Positions 9,054 through 18,040 are shown, numbered from the stretch's first letter. The stretch is 64,000 nt of DNA from Thermobacillus sp. ZCTH02-B1 (GCF_002159085.1 NZ_LZRU01000009.1:310001-374000), one strand, 5' to 3'. Program-made: numbers and translations. The notes: a model not told the origin generated them from the letters alone.

Positions 9054-9968
9054 TCACCCGCCTTCCGCGCGCGGCGGACGGACCGGACCGCCTGACTTCC
9101 CCGGACGCATCCCCACACGGACGGCCGGGCGTGCTTCCGGCGCCGCGCGCGATGACGGCGGAAACGGATCGGCCGGCCGGCAGCTTGCGGCTTCGCTCCC
9201 CGCGCCTCGCACCGAACCGCCGGATGCGGGCGGCGCCGGAACGGTCGTCCCTCCCGCCCCGGCGGCATGCCCGGCTTCCCGGTCCGAATCGTCCGACGCG
9301 GCCGGCGGAGGAGCGACGGCCGGACGCCGGGGGCCGGCTGCGCGCCCCGCCGGCGGAACGTCCGCCGGCGGAGCGGACAGGCGCGGCGGACGGCCCGCGC
9401 GGCCGCGATACCAACGGTCGGCGAGCAGCGCCGCTCCCGTCGCGATCGCCGTGGCCGCGATCGTCGTGCCGACGATCTCCGCCGGATTCGCGGAACCGTA
9501 ATTCATCCGGATCGCAATCAGCGTCGTCGGCACGAGGGTGATGCTCGACGTGTTGATCGCAAGCAGCGTGCACATGGCGGGCGTCGCCGTCGTCGGATCG
9601 GGATTGAGCTTCTGCAGTTCCTGCATCGCCCGGATGCCCATCGGCGTCGCCGCGTTGCCGAGCCCGAGCAGATTCGCGCTCATGTTCGACATGATATATC
9701 CGAGCGCCGGGTGGTCCTTCGGCACGTCGGGAAACAGTCGGCGGACGACCGGGCCGAGCAGCACCGCGAGCTTCCGGAGCAGTCCGGCGTCCTCGCCGAC
9801 CCGCATGAGCCCCATCCAAAAGACGAGCACGCTGATGAGCCCGAAGCAGACCGTGACGCCGGTCTGCGCGCCGTCGAACGCGGCCTTGGCCAGTTCGTCC
9901 ATCCGGCCGTTCGCGGCGGCGGCAACGAAGCTGATCGCGATCATGCCGAGCCAGATCCAGTTGACCAC
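9054..9968 (-). CDS. spmA: Spore maturation protein A with long C-terminal extension
   Basis: Membrane partner of SpmB in spore core dehydration. Residues 1-195 align in content with the usual SpmA (about 196 residues): MVNWIWLGMIAISFV at the N terminus, ISVLVFWMGLMRVGEDAG, and NLLGLGNAATPMGIRAMQEL near residue 105. After RWYRGRAGRPP the protein continues for about 110 residues that are almost only Pro, Ala, Gly, Arg and Ser, with no recognisable domain. The extension could be a real disordered tail or readthrough after loss of an ancestral stop. The start is four bases after the dacB stop. Confidence 0.9.
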   Translation of the reverse strand: MVNWIWLGMIAISFVAAAANGRMDELAKAAFDGAQTGVTVCFGLISVLVFWMGLMRVGEDAGLLRKLAVLLGPVVRRLFPDVPKDHPALGYIMSNMSANLLGLGNAATPMGIRAMQELQKLNPDPTTATPAMCTLLAINTSSITLVPTTLIAIRMNYGSANPAEIVGTTIAATAIATGAALLADRWYRGRAGRPPRLSAPPADVPPAGRAAGPRRPAVAPPPAASDDSDREAGHAAGAGGTTVPAPPASGGSVRGAGSEAASCRPADPFPPSSRAAPEARPAVRVGMRPGKSGGPVRPPRAEGG

Positions 9969-9972
9969 GGGC

Positions 9973-11142
9973 TCACACCTCCCGCAGCAGCAGCGTCAGT
10001 CCGACCGTTCGCAGGGCGGAGAGCAGCGTGCGGGATGTCGACTCCTTCGCCCCTCCGGCCGCAGGAGCGGCGGCATTCCCGCCCTCACGGTCCGCGCCGC
10101 CGGGCTCCTCCAGCAACCTCAGCGGCACCGCTCCGATCCGCTCGCCGTCCAGCCGGAATTCGAGCTGCCCGACGTCGCCGAGCCGGGTCCTGACGTCGTC
10201 CTGCGGATGGACGCGGAGATGCATCGTGATCCGCTCCCGCTCGCCCTCCGCGAGCGGATAGCGGAACGCTCGTTCCGCCGCGAGACGGTAGCCCGCGATT
10301 TTGCGCCCCTCCTCCACGACCATCTGCAGCGGGTAATGCCGGAACCCCCAGTCGAGCAGCCGCCGGTGGTCGGCCCAGTCGTCCCCGTCGTTCAGGGTCA
10401 CGGCCGCGAGCTGCTGCCCTCCCCGCGTGGCCGAACTGACCAGACACCTGCCCGCCTTCTTCGTGTAGCCGGTCTTGACGCCGTCCGCGCCCTCGTACAG
10501 ATGGAGCATCTTGTTCTTGTTCGTCCACACGTAATCCCATTCGGCGTTCGGATTCGGCGCCCTCCGGACGCGGGTCTTCACGATCTCGCGGAACACCGGA
10601 TTGCGCAGGGCGTAAGCGGTCAGCTTCGCGAGATCGTTCGCGGATGAATAGTGGTCGTCCTGGTCCAGGCCGTGCGGATTCGCGAAATGCGTATTTTCAA
10701 GCCCGAGCTCGCGCGCCTTCTCGTTCATCAGATGGACGAATCCTTCCTCGGAACCGCCGACATGCTCGGCGATCGCGACGGCCGCGTCGTTGCCGGAACG
10801 GAGCATGAGCCCGTACAGCAGGTTGATGAGGCTCATCTCCTCCCCGGCCCTGAGATAGATGGACGAACCTTCCTTGCCCGCCGCGCGGCTGCTTGTCCGG
10901 ACGATGTCGGACAGGTCGCCGTATTCGATCGCGACGATCGCGGTCATGATTTTGGTCAGGCTGGCGATGCGCATCCGCTTGTCGCCGTTGTGGCTGTAGA
11001 GCAGCCTGCCCGATTCGACGTCGATCAGCGCGGCGGCTTCCGCGCTCGTCGAGACCGGCGCGGGCGCGGCGGCGGCCGAAGGCGAGACGGCAGCCGCCAG
11101 CAGGGCGGCGACGACCGGAATGATCAGCAATCGCAGCTTCAT
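9973..11142 (-). CDS. dacB: Sporulation D-alanyl-D-alanine carboxypeptidase DacB
   Basis: Penicillin-binding protein of the S11 family (PBP5*) that trims cortex peptidoglycan in the forespore-mother cell space. It has a signal peptide (residues 1-25), the SxxK motif in SLTKIMTA, SGN in LRSGNDAAVAIAE, and KTG in VKTGYTKKAGRC; the C terminus ends in an amphipathic segment. I chose the ATG at 11142, which has GGAGG ten bases upstream and begins directly with the signal peptide; the frame is open upstream but has no ribosome site. Length is 389 residues. A sigma-E-like promoter lies upstream. Confidence 0.94.
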   Translation of the reverse strand: MKLRLLIIPVVAALLAAAVSPSAAAAPAPVSTSAEAAALIDVESGRLLYSHNGDKRMRIASLTKIMTAIVAIEYGDLSDIVRTSSRAAGKEGSSIYLRAGEEMSLINLLYGLMLRSGNDAAVAIAEHVGGSEEGFVHLMNEKARELGLENTHFANPHGLDQDDHYSSANDLAKLTAYALRNPVFREIVKTRVRRAPNPNAEWDYVWTNKNKMLHLYEGADGVKTGYTKKAGRCLVSSATRGGQQLAAVTLNDGDDWADHRRLLDWGFRHYPLQMVVEEGRKIAGYRLAAERAFRYPLAEGERERITMHLRVHPQDDVRTRLGDVGQLEFRLDGERIGAVPLRLLEEPGGADREGGNAAAPAAGGAKESTSRTLLSALRTVGLTLLLREV

Positions 11143-11220
11143 CCTGCGGCTTCCTCCTTCGCTCTCCGGGATGCCGGGCGCGCTGCCCGGCCGGACCCGG
11201 TTCCGGACCTTGCTTGTACC

Positions 11221-11249
11221 ATCGTATGACGAGCCCGCCGCCCGAATGC
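11221..11249 (-). promoter_or_regulatory. Putative sigma-E promoter for dacB-spmA-spmB
   Basis: Minus strand: GCATTCG (11243-11249), a 14-base spacer and CATACGAT (11221-11228). The -10 matches the sigma-E consensus CATACANT at all but one position. The B. subtilis operon is known to be sigma-E dependent. Confidence 0.5.
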
Positions 11250-11268
11250 TTCCGCCCGTCCGGGACAC

Positions 11269-11295
11269 AAAAAAAAACTGCCCGCTGGCGGGCAG
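11269..11295 (-). terminator. Intrinsic terminator after ytfJ
   Basis: CTGCCCGC and GCGGGCAG form a tight hairpin (11278-11295) followed on the minus strand by nine T residues. It lies seven bases past the ytfJ stop and upstream of the dacB promoter. Confidence 0.88.
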
Positions 11296-11302
11296 CCCGG
11301 AC

Positions 11303-11776
11303 TCAGACCACCGGCTTGTTCGCCGGCGATTCGGTGATATCCGGTTCCGTTTCCACAACCATGTCCGCGTTCCCCTTGAACATGGCCGACAGCTTGTCGA
11401 GCATTTTCGGCGCCGTATCGATGACGCGCTCCCACAGATGGGTATGGTTGTCCAGCGAGACGATTTTGACGCCCTGCGGGCCGACGACCAGGAACGCGAT
11501 CGGCGTGATCGACACGCCCGCGCCGCTGCCGCCGCCGAAGGGAAGCGCGACGGTCGCGTTATGCTGATCGACCGAGGCGTGCGTCGGTTCGGAATTGCCG
11601 TCCAGCCGGATGTCGGAGCCGCCGGCGACGAAGCCGAAGCCGACCTTCGAAATCGGCAGGATCACGCTGCCGTCGGGCGTCTGCACCGGGTCGCCGACGA
11701 TCGTGTTGACGTCCACCATCTCCCGGATGCTCTCCATGGCGGTTTCCATCAGGCCCTGGATCGGATGGTCGAGCAT
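11303..11776 (-). CDS. ytfJ: Spore protein YtfJ / GerW
   Basis: GerW-family protein, needed in B. subtilis for normal germination with L-alanine. At 157 residues it is full length. The family core is clear: an N-terminal helix (IQGLMETAMESIREMVD), then DPVQTPDGSVILPISKVGFGF, a glycine-rich loop LPFGGGSGAGVSITPIAFLV, and GVKIVSLD. It lies downstream of ytfI, as in B. subtilis, where the pair is at a different locus. It ends in a strong terminator. Confidence 0.93.
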   Translation of the reverse strand: MLDHPIQGLMETAMESIREMVDVNTIVGDPVQTPDGSVILPISKVGFGFVAGGSDIRLDGNSEPTHASVDQHNATVALPFGGGSGAGVSITPIAFLVVGPQGVKIVSLDNHTHLWERVIDTAPKMLDKLSAMFKGNADMVVETEPDITESPANKPVV

Positions 11777-11809
11777 GATGCATCCTCCTTCGTCGGTTCG
11801 TACTGCTCA

Positions 11810-12529
11810 TCACGCATGGTTAGGTTGCCCCGGGCCGGAACGTTTATGCCGCAGCCTGTTCCCGCGGGCTTCGGCCCGTTCCGGTTGCGACAGCAGCTTT
11901 AGCCAGTCTTTGATTTCGCCTCCTGCGCGAAGGATTCGGCCGAACAGGACAAGGCCGGCCAGGAGCAGCCAGCCGGCCCGGATCCGGGCGGTGAAGCTGA
12001 GGCCGGTCTTGAAGGCGGGCGAACCGAACAGCGGTTCCACGCGAAACGCCGGCCGCGTGCAGAGGCGGACGCGGCGCGACAGGGCGCCGGCGATTCCCGC
12101 CTTGAGCGCCCATGCGGCCCCGGTCATCATCGCGGTCCAGAACGCGTCCTTCAGGCCGATTGCCGTGTGCCATTCCCATTCCGTCACCCGGAGCCGCGCG
12201 ACAAGCCGTCGGACGACGTCGGTCAGCCGGTAGACAAGCCGCAGCATCCGCCTGGTGTTCCGAAAAAACCGCTCCGCTTCTTCCCGTCCGATGCGTGCGA
12301 CGTTCCGATCCCCGCGCCTTATGAGCCACTGCCAGTCCGTCCAGGACCAGCCGAACGCCTTCACGGTCTTCCGGCTCCGGATCAGGCCGTACAGCGCGCG
12401 GATCACCAATTCGCCTTCGTCATTCCCGTCGACGCGCCGGTATCGCCCGACGATGACCACATCCGACAGGCAGACGGCCGCCAACAAGGCGGCTGCGGCG
12501 ACGGCGAGCCAGAACCAGGCCAACGGCAT
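11810..12529 (-). CDS. ytfI: DUF2953 membrane protein YtfI
   Basis: DUF2953 protein, the usual operon partner of YtfJ in spore formers. No biochemical function is known to me. The 239 residues include an N-terminal helix (about 5-20), a middle amphipathic stretch rich in Arg and Trp, and a second hydrophobic segment near residues 183-201. The ATG at 12529 follows GGGGGATCGGG. It sits 33 bases upstream of ytfJ and has a sigma-F-like promoter, so it is likely a forespore gene. Confidence 0.85.
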   Translation of the reverse strand: MPLAWFWLAVAAAALLAAVCLSDVVIVGRYRRVDGNDEGELVIRALYGLIRSRKTVKAFGWSWTDWQWLIRRGDRNVARIGREEAERFFRNTRRMLRLVYRLTDVVRRLVARLRVTEWEWHTAIGLKDAFWTAMMTGAAWALKAGIAGALSRRVRLCTRPAFRVEPLFGSPAFKTGLSFTARIRAGWLLLAGLVLFGRILRAGGEIKDWLKLLSQPERAEARGNRLRHKRSGPGQPNHA

Positions 12530-12563
12530 CCCGATCCCCCGCTTTCCGACGCGTTGCCAGTGA

Positions 12564-12592
12564 TAGTATGCCCTTCCTCCGGAGGGTCATGC
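12564..12592 (-). promoter_or_regulatory. Putative sigma-F (or sigma-G) promoter for ytfI-ytfJ
   Basis: Minus strand: GCATG (12588-12592), then 17 bases to CATACTA (12564-12570). The longer -10 reads GGGCATACTA, which fits the sigma-F consensus GGNNANAHTR at every position. It also fits the sigma-G core CATNMTA. Confidence 0.6.
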
Positions 12593-12600
12593 CGCAAGTG

Positions 12601-12644
12601 AAAAAGGCAGCACGGACCGCGCTTCACGGCGGCTCCGGACTGCC
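12601..12644 (-). terminator. Terminator after scpB
   Basis: GGCAG and CGGA arms pair with TCCG and CTGCC around an inner GC stem, and the hairpin is followed on the minus strand by TTTTTCACTT. It ends the rib-scp transcript 40 bases past the scpB stop. Confidence 0.75.
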
Positions 12645-12684
12645 TCCGCAGCGGCGGAGACGCAATGGCGCCCCGCCCTGATGT

Positions 12685-13290
12685 TCAGTTTCCGTCCCCG
12701 AATTCGTCCAGCGTCATCTGCATGTCGTCCAGCTTTTCGAACAGGAGCCGGGTCTGCTCGGCCAGCAAGTCCTCGGCGGCCTTCTCCGGCTCGGGAAGCG
12801 CGCTCAGATCCGGCAGGCCGAAGTAATCGAGGAACGCCTTCGTCGTGCCGTACAGGATCGGCCGGCCGATCGCGTCCGCGCGTCCGACCTCCTGGATCAG
12901 CTCCTTGCTGACGAGCGACTGGATCGCGCGGTCGCTCTTGACGCCGCGGATCTCCTCGATTTCGACGCGCGTGATCGGCTGGCGGTAGGCGATGATCGCC
13001 AGCGTCTCAAGCGCGGCCTGCGATAGCCCCTGACGTCCGGGCGCGCAGGCCAGCTTCTCGAAATACGGCGCGTGCTCCGGCACGGTGGTCAGCCGGTAGC
13101 CGCCGGCGACTTCGGCGACGCGCAGGCCCCGCCCCTCCCGGATCATGTCCGCCTTCAGCTCCTCGGCGGCGTCCCGCGCGAGGGCCGGATCGCAGCCGAG
13201 AATTTCGCCGAGCTGCTTCGCGCTGATGCCCTCGTCGCCGGCCATGAAGAGCAGCCCTTCAATAATCGATTTCAAGGTCTTGTAATCCAC
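12685..13290 (-). CDS. scpB: Condensin subunit ScpB
   Basis: Winged-helix kleisin-associated subunit of the SMC-ScpAB condensin, required for chromosome compaction and segregation. The 201-residue protein has two winged-helix domains; the conserved ETLAIIAYRQPITRVEIEEI and SDRAIQSLV segments are visible. I chose the GTG at 13290 (VDYKTLKSIIEGLLF), which gives the usual family length and lies inside the 3' end of scpA (32-base overlap), a coupling also common in Bacillus. A short acidic tail follows the second domain. Confidence 0.93.
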   Translation of the reverse strand: MDYKTLKSIIEGLLFMAGDEGISAKQLGEILGCDPALARDAAEELKADMIREGRGLRVAEVAGGYRLTTVPEHAPYFEKLACAPGRQGLSQAALETLAIIAYRQPITRVEIEEIRGVKSDRAIQSLVSKELIQEVGRADAIGRPILYGTTKAFLDYFGLPDLSALPEPEKAAEDLLAEQTRLLFEKLDDMQMTLDEFGDGN

Positions 13291-14041
13291 TCGCCGACGC
13301 GTCTCCTCTCCATTGAATGACGATGTCGTCGAACAGCCGGTGCTGATGGCAGCGCACAAAACCCCGCTTGATCAGTTCCAGGACGGCGAGAAAGGTGGCG
13401 ACGATCTCCTGGCGGTCCCATTGCCGCCGGATCAGCTTCGAGAACAAGACGGTTCCGTGCTCCCGCAGGATCCCGGCGATGTCGCGGATCCGGTCCTTGA
13501 CCGATATCTCGTCGCGCCGCACCATGGAGACGATGTTGCGGCGCGCGTACCGCCGCATCGCGCGCAGATAGGCCGCCGCGAGGTCGGCCGGCTTGAGGCC
13601 CCGGACGGGATTCTCCGGCTTCGCCGGAAGATAGGGGGTCAGATCCTCGGGCTCCTTCGTGTAGACGAGCCCGCGGGCGGCCTCCAGCTCGCGCAGCTTC
13701 GCGGCGAGCTCCTTGTATTTGCGGTATTCGACCAGCCGGCGGATCAGTTCTTCGCGCGAATCGATTTCATGTTCGACGAACTCCTCCGGCCAGTCCTCCT
13801 CCTCGACCGGCGGTTTCGGGAGCAGCGTCCGGCTCTTGATCGCGAGCAGCGTCGCGGCCATGACGAGGAACTCGCTCGTGATCTCGAGCTCGAGCTCCTG
13901 CATCGCGTTCAGGTACTCCAGATACTGATCCGTGATCTCGCTGATCGAAATCTCGTGGATGTCGATCTCCGCCTTGTCCACCAGATGGAGCAGCAGGTCG
14001 AGCGGCCCTTCGAACGTTTCAAGCTTGTAATGGATCGTCAC
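13259..14041 (-). CDS. scpA: Condensin subunit ScpA
   Basis: Kleisin of the SMC condensin complex, bridging the Smc head domains. The N terminus MTIHYKLETFEGPLDLLLHL is typical of the family, as is the C-terminal winged helix (EIVATFLAVLELIKRGFV near residue 220). At 260 residues the size fits. It starts 30 bases after the ribH stop with no terminator between, so it may be read from the rib promoter as well as its own. Overlaps scpB. Confidence 0.96.
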   Translation of the reverse strand: MTIHYKLETFEGPLDLLLHLVDKAEIDIHEISISEITDQYLEYLNAMQELELEITSEFLVMAATLLAIKSRTLLPKPPVEEEDWPEEFVEHEIDSREELIRRLVEYRKYKELAAKLRELEAARGLVYTKEPEDLTPYLPAKPENPVRGLKPADLAAAYLRAMRRYARRNIVSMVRRDEISVKDRIRDIAGILREHGTVLFSKLIRRQWDRQEIVATFLAVLELIKRGFVRCHQHRLFDDIVIQWRGDASASGLQDLEIDY

Positions 14042-14071
14042 GCTCAGGGTTCCCTTCGCACCGGCCGGCGT

Positions 14072-14554
14072 TCATCCCCGGAGGGCCCGGGTCAGGTTGG
14101 CCATCTCGATGGCCGCGAGGGCGGCTTCCCAGCCCTTGTTGCCCGCCTTCGTGCCGGCCCGCTCCACGGCCTGCTCGATCGTGTCCGTCGTCAGGACTCC
14201 GAAGATGACCGGCACTCCCGTCTTCAGCGCGATCGCCGCGACGCCCTTGGAGACCTCGTTCGCGACGTAGTCGAAGTGCGGCGTCGAACCGCGGATGACG
14301 GCGCCGAGCGTGATGATCGCGTCGTACTTGCCGCTCTCCGCCATCTTCTGCGCGATGAGCGGGATTTCGAACGCGCCCGGCACCCAGGCGATCTCGATAT
14401 CCGAATCATCCGCGCCGTGCCGCCGGAGCGCGTCGAGGGCGCCCGACACCAGCTTCGAGACGATGAACTCGTTGAACCTTCCGGCGACGATGCCGTATTT
14501 CAGCCCCTGCGAAACCAGTCGGCCTTCGTAGACTTTCACCATCGTGTCCGTCAT
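14072..14554 (-). CDS. ribH: Lumazine synthase RibH
   Basis: Forms 6,7-dimethyl-8-ribityllumazine from the ribityl pyrimidine and dihydroxybutanone phosphate, the penultimate step of riboflavin synthesis. The 160-residue protein has the substrate-site segments [33 protein letters not shown] and [12 protein letters not shown], including the catalytic histidine. It assembles into 60-subunit capsids in Bacillus. The start overlaps the ribBA stop by four bases. Confidence 0.97.
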   Translation of the reverse strand: MTDTMVKVYEGRLVSQGLKYGIVAGRFNEFIVSKLVSGALDALRRHGADDSDIEIAWVPGAFEIPLIAQKMAESGKYDAIITLGAVIRGSTPHFDYVANEVSKGVAAIALKTGVPVIFGVLTTDTIEQAVERAGTKAGNKGWEAALAAIEMANLTRALRG

Positions 14555-15777
14555 CCTTTCTCTCCACCCAGTTTGTCGAGATCCAGCAGGTGCCCGAGCT
14601 TCGCCTGCTTCGTCCGCAGATAGCGGGCGTTGTCCTCGTTCGCCTCCATCTGAAGCGGCACCCGCTCGACCACTTCGAGACCGTAGCCTTCGAGCCCCTT
14701 GATCTTGCGCGGGTTGTTCGTCAAAAGCCGCATCTTCCGCACGCCGAGGTCCTTCAGGATCTGCGCGCCGATGCCGTAATCGCGGAGATCCGGCTTGAAG
14801 CCCAATTGAATATTCGCGTCCACCGTGTCAAATCCCTGCTCCTGGAGCTTGTACGCCTTCAGTTTGTTGATCAGGCCGATGCCCCGGCCTTCCTGCCGCA
14901 TGTAGAGCAGGACGCCGCAGCCGGCCTCCTCGATCCGGCGCAGCGCCGCCTCGAGCTGCGGGCCGCAGTCGCAGCGGTGGGAATGGAACACGTCGCCGGT
15001 CAGGCATTCGGAGTGGACGCGCACGAGCACCGGCTGGTTCGGATCGATGTGCCCTTTTACGAGCGCGACATGTTCCTTCGAGTCGACGTCGTTCGTGTAG
15101 GCGACCGCGCGGAACACGCCGTAATCGGTCGGCAGCCGCACCTCGACGACACGCTGGACGAGCTTCTCCTTCTCGTTCCGGTACCGGATCAGATCCCGGA
15201 TCGTGATCAGCCTGAGCCCGTGCTTCCGCTTGAACTCGAAGAGATCCGGCAGGCGCGCCATCGTGCCGTCGTCCTTGATGATCTCGCAGATGACCGCCGC
15301 GGGATACGATCCGCACATCCGCGCCAGATCGATCGCCGCCTCGGTGTGGCCGGCCCGCCTGAGCACGCCGCCCTTCTTCGCGATGAGCGGGAAGATGTGG
15401 CCCGGCCGGCGGAAATCGGACGGCTTCGCCTTCGGGTCGATCAGCGCCCTCACGGTGCGGGAGCGTTCCACCGCCGAGATGCCCGTCGTCGTCGAGATGT
15501 GGTCGACCGAGACGGTGAACGCCGTGCCGTGAAGGTCGGTGTTGTGGGCCACCATCGGCGGAAGGTCCAGCTCCTGCGCCCGTTCCTCCGTAATCGGCAC
15601 GCAGACGAGGCCGCGCGCCTCCGTGATCATGAAGTTGATCACCTCCGGCGTCGCCTTCTCGGCCAGCGCGATCAGGTCGCCCTCGTTCTCCCGGTCCTCA
15701 TCGTCGACGACAATGACCGTCTTGCCCATCATGAGATCGTAAATCGCGTCTTCAATCGCATCGAATTCCGGTTTCAT
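14551..15777 (-). CDS. ribBA: Bifunctional DHBP synthase / GTP cyclohydrolase II RibBA
   Basis: Fusion enzyme feeding both branches of riboflavin synthesis. The N-terminal half makes dihydroxybutanone phosphate from ribulose 5-phosphate ([11 protein letters not shown] near residue 25; [14 protein letters not shown] near 142). The C-terminal half is GTP cyclohydrolase II, with zinc-binding cysteines in [17 protein letters not shown] near residue 256 and [18 protein letters not shown]. At 408 residues both domains are complete. Confidence 0.97.
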   Translation of the reverse strand: MKPEFDAIEDAIYDLMMGKTVIVVDDEDRENEGDLIALAEKATPEVINFMITEARGLVCVPITEERAQELDLPPMVAHNTDLHGTAFTVSVDHISTTTGISAVERSRTVRALIDPKAKPSDFRRPGHIFPLIAKKGGVLRRAGHTEAAIDLARMCGSYPAAVICEIIKDDGTMARLPDLFEFKRKHGLRLITIRDLIRYRNEKEKLVQRVVEVRLPTDYGVFRAVAYTNDVDSKEHVALVKGHIDPNQPVLVRVHSECLTGDVFHSHRCDCGPQLEAALRRIEEAGCGVLLYMRQEGRGIGLINKLKAYKLQEQGFDTVDANIQLGFKPDLRDYGIGAQILKDLGVRKMRLLTNNPRKIKGLEGYGLEVVERVPLQMEANEDNARYLRTKQAKLGHLLDLDKLGGEKG

Positions 15778-15801
15778 CGCACTCCCTCCCTTCGTCCGGC
15801 A

Positions 15802-16464
15802 TCAGGCGAACCCGTGCTCGCGGAGAAAGGCCTCCGTCAGGCCGCCGCTTCCCGCATGCATCCCGCGCCCGCTTCCGAAGCGGAGCAGATGCTCCACATA
15901 TTTGCCCAGGATGTCGCATTCCAGATTGACGCGGTCGCCGGGTTTCCTGTACCGGAGCGCCGTCTTCGCCAGCGTGTGCGGGATGATCGACACGCTGAAG
16001 GTGCTTTCCTCCGCGCGGGCGACCGTCAGGCTGATGCCGTCCACCGCGATCGAGCCGCGCGGCACGATGTAACGCATGAGACCGGGATCGTCCGGCCTGA
16101 ACGTGAACCAGACGGCGTTGCCCTCTTCCTCCCTGGACACGACGACGCCCGTGCCGTCGGCGTGTCCCTGCACGATATGGCCGCCGAAACGCCCGTCCGC
16201 CGGCATCGCGCGCTCCAGGTTGACCGGGCTGCCGGGCTTGAGATCCCCCAGCGCCGTATGCCGGTAGGTCTGCGGCGTCACGTCCGCCGTGAAGCACGAC
16301 CGGCCGAGCGACGTCACGGTCAGGCAGACGCCGCTGACCGCGATGCTGTCGCCGATCTTCGTCCCCTCGAGCACGCGCTCCGCCTCGATCGTCAGCTCCA
16401 TCGACTCGCCCCGTCTGACGGCCTGGACGAGACGACCGACTTCTTCCACCAGTCCGGTGAACAT
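15802..16464 (-). CDS. ribE: Riboflavin synthase alpha chain RibE
   Basis: Dismutates two lumazine molecules to riboflavin. The 220-residue protein has two lumazine-binding repeats: MFTGLVEEVG at the start with GDSIAVSGVCLTV, and the second half with GHVDG-like GHADGTG and DGISLTVA. I chose the ATG at 16464 because the family always starts MFTG and GGGAGGG lies eight bases upstream; the frame is open further upstream inside ribD. Two bases separate it from the ribD stop. Confidence 0.96.
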   Translation of the reverse strand: MFTGLVEEVGRLVQAVRRGESMELTIEAERVLEGTKIGDSIAVSGVCLTVTSLGRSCFTADVTPQTYRHTALGDLKPGSPVNLERAMPADGRFGGHIVQGHADGTGVVVSREEEGNAVWFTFRPDDPGLMRYIVPRGSIAVDGISLTVARAEESTFSVSIIPHTLAKTALRYRKPGDRVNLECDILGKYVEHLLRFGSGRGMHAGSGGLTEAFLREHGFA

Positions 16465-16466
16465 GT

Positions 16467-17585
16467 TCACATCCCTCCCGCCGCGGGAAGTTCCGGGTAA
16501 CCGGTCACGCACCAGTCATCGCCGTAACGCGCGATTTCGATCCCGACGATCCTGACCGCTTCCGCCATCCGTTCGGCGCCGGGCCAGTCGAACAGCGGCG
16601 TTCCGGCGCTGCCGACGATCTTCGGCGCGTAGAAGACGGCGATCTTGTCGACGAGTCCCGCCGCGAGCATCGCGCCGTTGAGACCGCCGCCGCCCTCGAG
16701 CAGCACCGAGCCGATCCCGCGCTCGCCGAGCTTCCGCATCGCGTCGCGCAGGTCGATGCGTCCGTCCCGCGCATCGCAGGCGATCACCTCGACGCCCGCC
16801 GCCTCGAGCGCGCGCCTCCGTCCTTCATCGACGCCGCGCGCCGTGAGCACGATCGTCGGCGCCAGCCCGTCGGTGAAAACCTTCAGGCGGAGCGGCAGCC
16901 GGAGCTTCGAATCGACGACGATCCGGATCGGATCGAGGCCGGGAACCGGCGTCCGCGTCGTGAGCGACGGGTCGTCCCGAAGCGCCGTGCCGGCGCCGAT
17001 CATGATCGCGTCGTGCCGGTGCCGCAGCGTGTGCACGGCCTCCCGGGACGCCTCGCCGGTCACCCACCGGCTGTCGCCCGAAGCGGCGGAGATCCGGCCG
17101 TCCATCGTCGCGCCCGCCTTCAGCGTCACGAACGGCAGGCCGGTGCGGATATACTTTTCGAACGCCTCGTTCAGCTTCCGCGATTCCGCCTCGAGCACGC
17201 CGACCGTCGTTTCGATGCCGGCCTCGCGCAGTTTCCCGAGACCGCGTCCCGACACCTTCGGATTGGGGTCCGTCGCCGCGGTGACGACGCGGGCGACGCC
17301 CGCTTCGATCAGCCGGTCGGCGCAGGGCGGCGTCAGGCCGTGGTGGGAGCACGGCTCGAGCGTCACGTAGACGGTCGCGCCGCGCGCCGCTTCGCCGGCC
17401 ATGTTCAGCGCGTGGATCTCGGCGTGCGCCTCGCCGCGCCTCAGATGGCTGCCGAGGCCGACGATCCGGCCGTCCTTCACGATGACGCAGCCGACGACCG
17501 GGTTGATGCCGGTCTGTCCGCGCGCCTTCGCGGCAAGCTCGAGCGCCAGCCGCATGTAGTATTCGTCATCCAATCTTTCGATCAC
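16467..17585 (-). CDS. ribD: Bifunctional pyrimidine deaminase / reductase RibD
   Basis: Carries out the second and third steps of riboflavin synthesis from GTP. The N-terminal deaminase has the zinc motif HAEIHAL and PCSHHGLTPPC near residues 54-90; the C-terminal reductase has the NADPH-binding core with DGRISAASGDSRWVTG and LLEGGGGLNGAML. I chose the GTG at 17585 (VIERLDDEYYM), ten bases after GGAGG; this gives 372 residues, normal for the family. The ORF stays open for 260 codons upstream, but that is noncoding leader. The ribosome site lies inside a hairpin stem. Confidence 0.95.
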   Translation of the reverse strand: MIERLDDEYYMRLALELAAKARGQTGINPVVGCVIVKDGRIVGLGSHLRRGEAHAEIHALNMAGEAARGATVYVTLEPCSHHGLTPPCADRLIEAGVARVVTAATDPNPKVSGRGLGKLREAGIETTVGVLEAESRKLNEAFEKYIRTGLPFVTLKAGATMDGRISAASGDSRWVTGEASREAVHTLRHRHDAIMIGAGTALRDDPSLTTRTPVPGLDPIRIVVDSKLRLPLRLKVFTDGLAPTIVLTARGVDEGRRRALEAAGVEVIACDARDGRIDLRDAMRKLGERGIGSVLLEGGGGLNGAMLAAGLVDKIAVFYAPKIVGSAGTPLFDWPGAERMAEAVRIVGIEIARYGDDWCVTGYPELPAAGGM

Positions 17586-17587
17586 AA

Positions 17588-17620
17588 CAAGAAAACCTCC
17601 GAAGACCGTTCCTTCGGAGG
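17588..17620 (-). promoter_or_regulatory. Hairpin covering the ribD ribosome site (terminator-like)
   Basis: On the minus strand CCTCCGAAG (17612-17620) pairs perfectly with CTTCGGAGG (17596-17604), followed by TTTTCTTGTTGT leading into the GTG start. The right arm contains the GGAGG of ribD. It can act as an intrinsic terminator or as a ribosome-site lock, which is how FMN riboswitch expression platforms work. Confidence 0.65.
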
Positions 17621-18040
17621 CTCTGGTGCCGGCGGGCGCGGTTGCAGACGGGGCTTCCGGATCACGCGGAGCGGTCCGGACGGCTGCCGGTTCACACGGA
17701 AGAGCCCGGCGGCGGCTGCGGATGCCGACCGGCCGCAAACGGACGCGCATGGACGGGAATGCGGCCGCAAGCCCGTTCACGGGACGACACGCGGTTACAA
17801 GCCCGTCCGCGCGCGCCATCGCGCGGGTGCGGCGTTGGTCCGGCGGACCTGCGGGTTGCAGTCTTCCCGATCCCGCCTTCCGCGCTTCCGAACACGCGGA
17901 TGCGAACGTCGATCCGCCGCGCTTACAGCCGACTGCAACGGGCCGATCCCGATTCCGTCCGCTCCGAACGGGAAAGCCGCCTCCATGTGAAAAAAAGAAC
18001 AATCCTGGCCGCCCCGATGCTGCTTGCGCTTCTGCCCGCT
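17621..18040 (-). other. Long untranslated leader between FMN aptamer and ribD
   Basis: About 420 bases of GC-rich sequence lie between the aptamer and the ribD hairpin. I see no convincing gene on either strand: frames are open only because stops are rare at this GC, and none has a ribosome site with plausible protein sequence. There is a T7 run on the minus strand at 17990-17996 without a convincing hairpin before it. Two similar 16-base segments (GCGG, 3 variable bases, CAAGCCCGT) start at 17761 and 17791. Confidence 0.6.
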
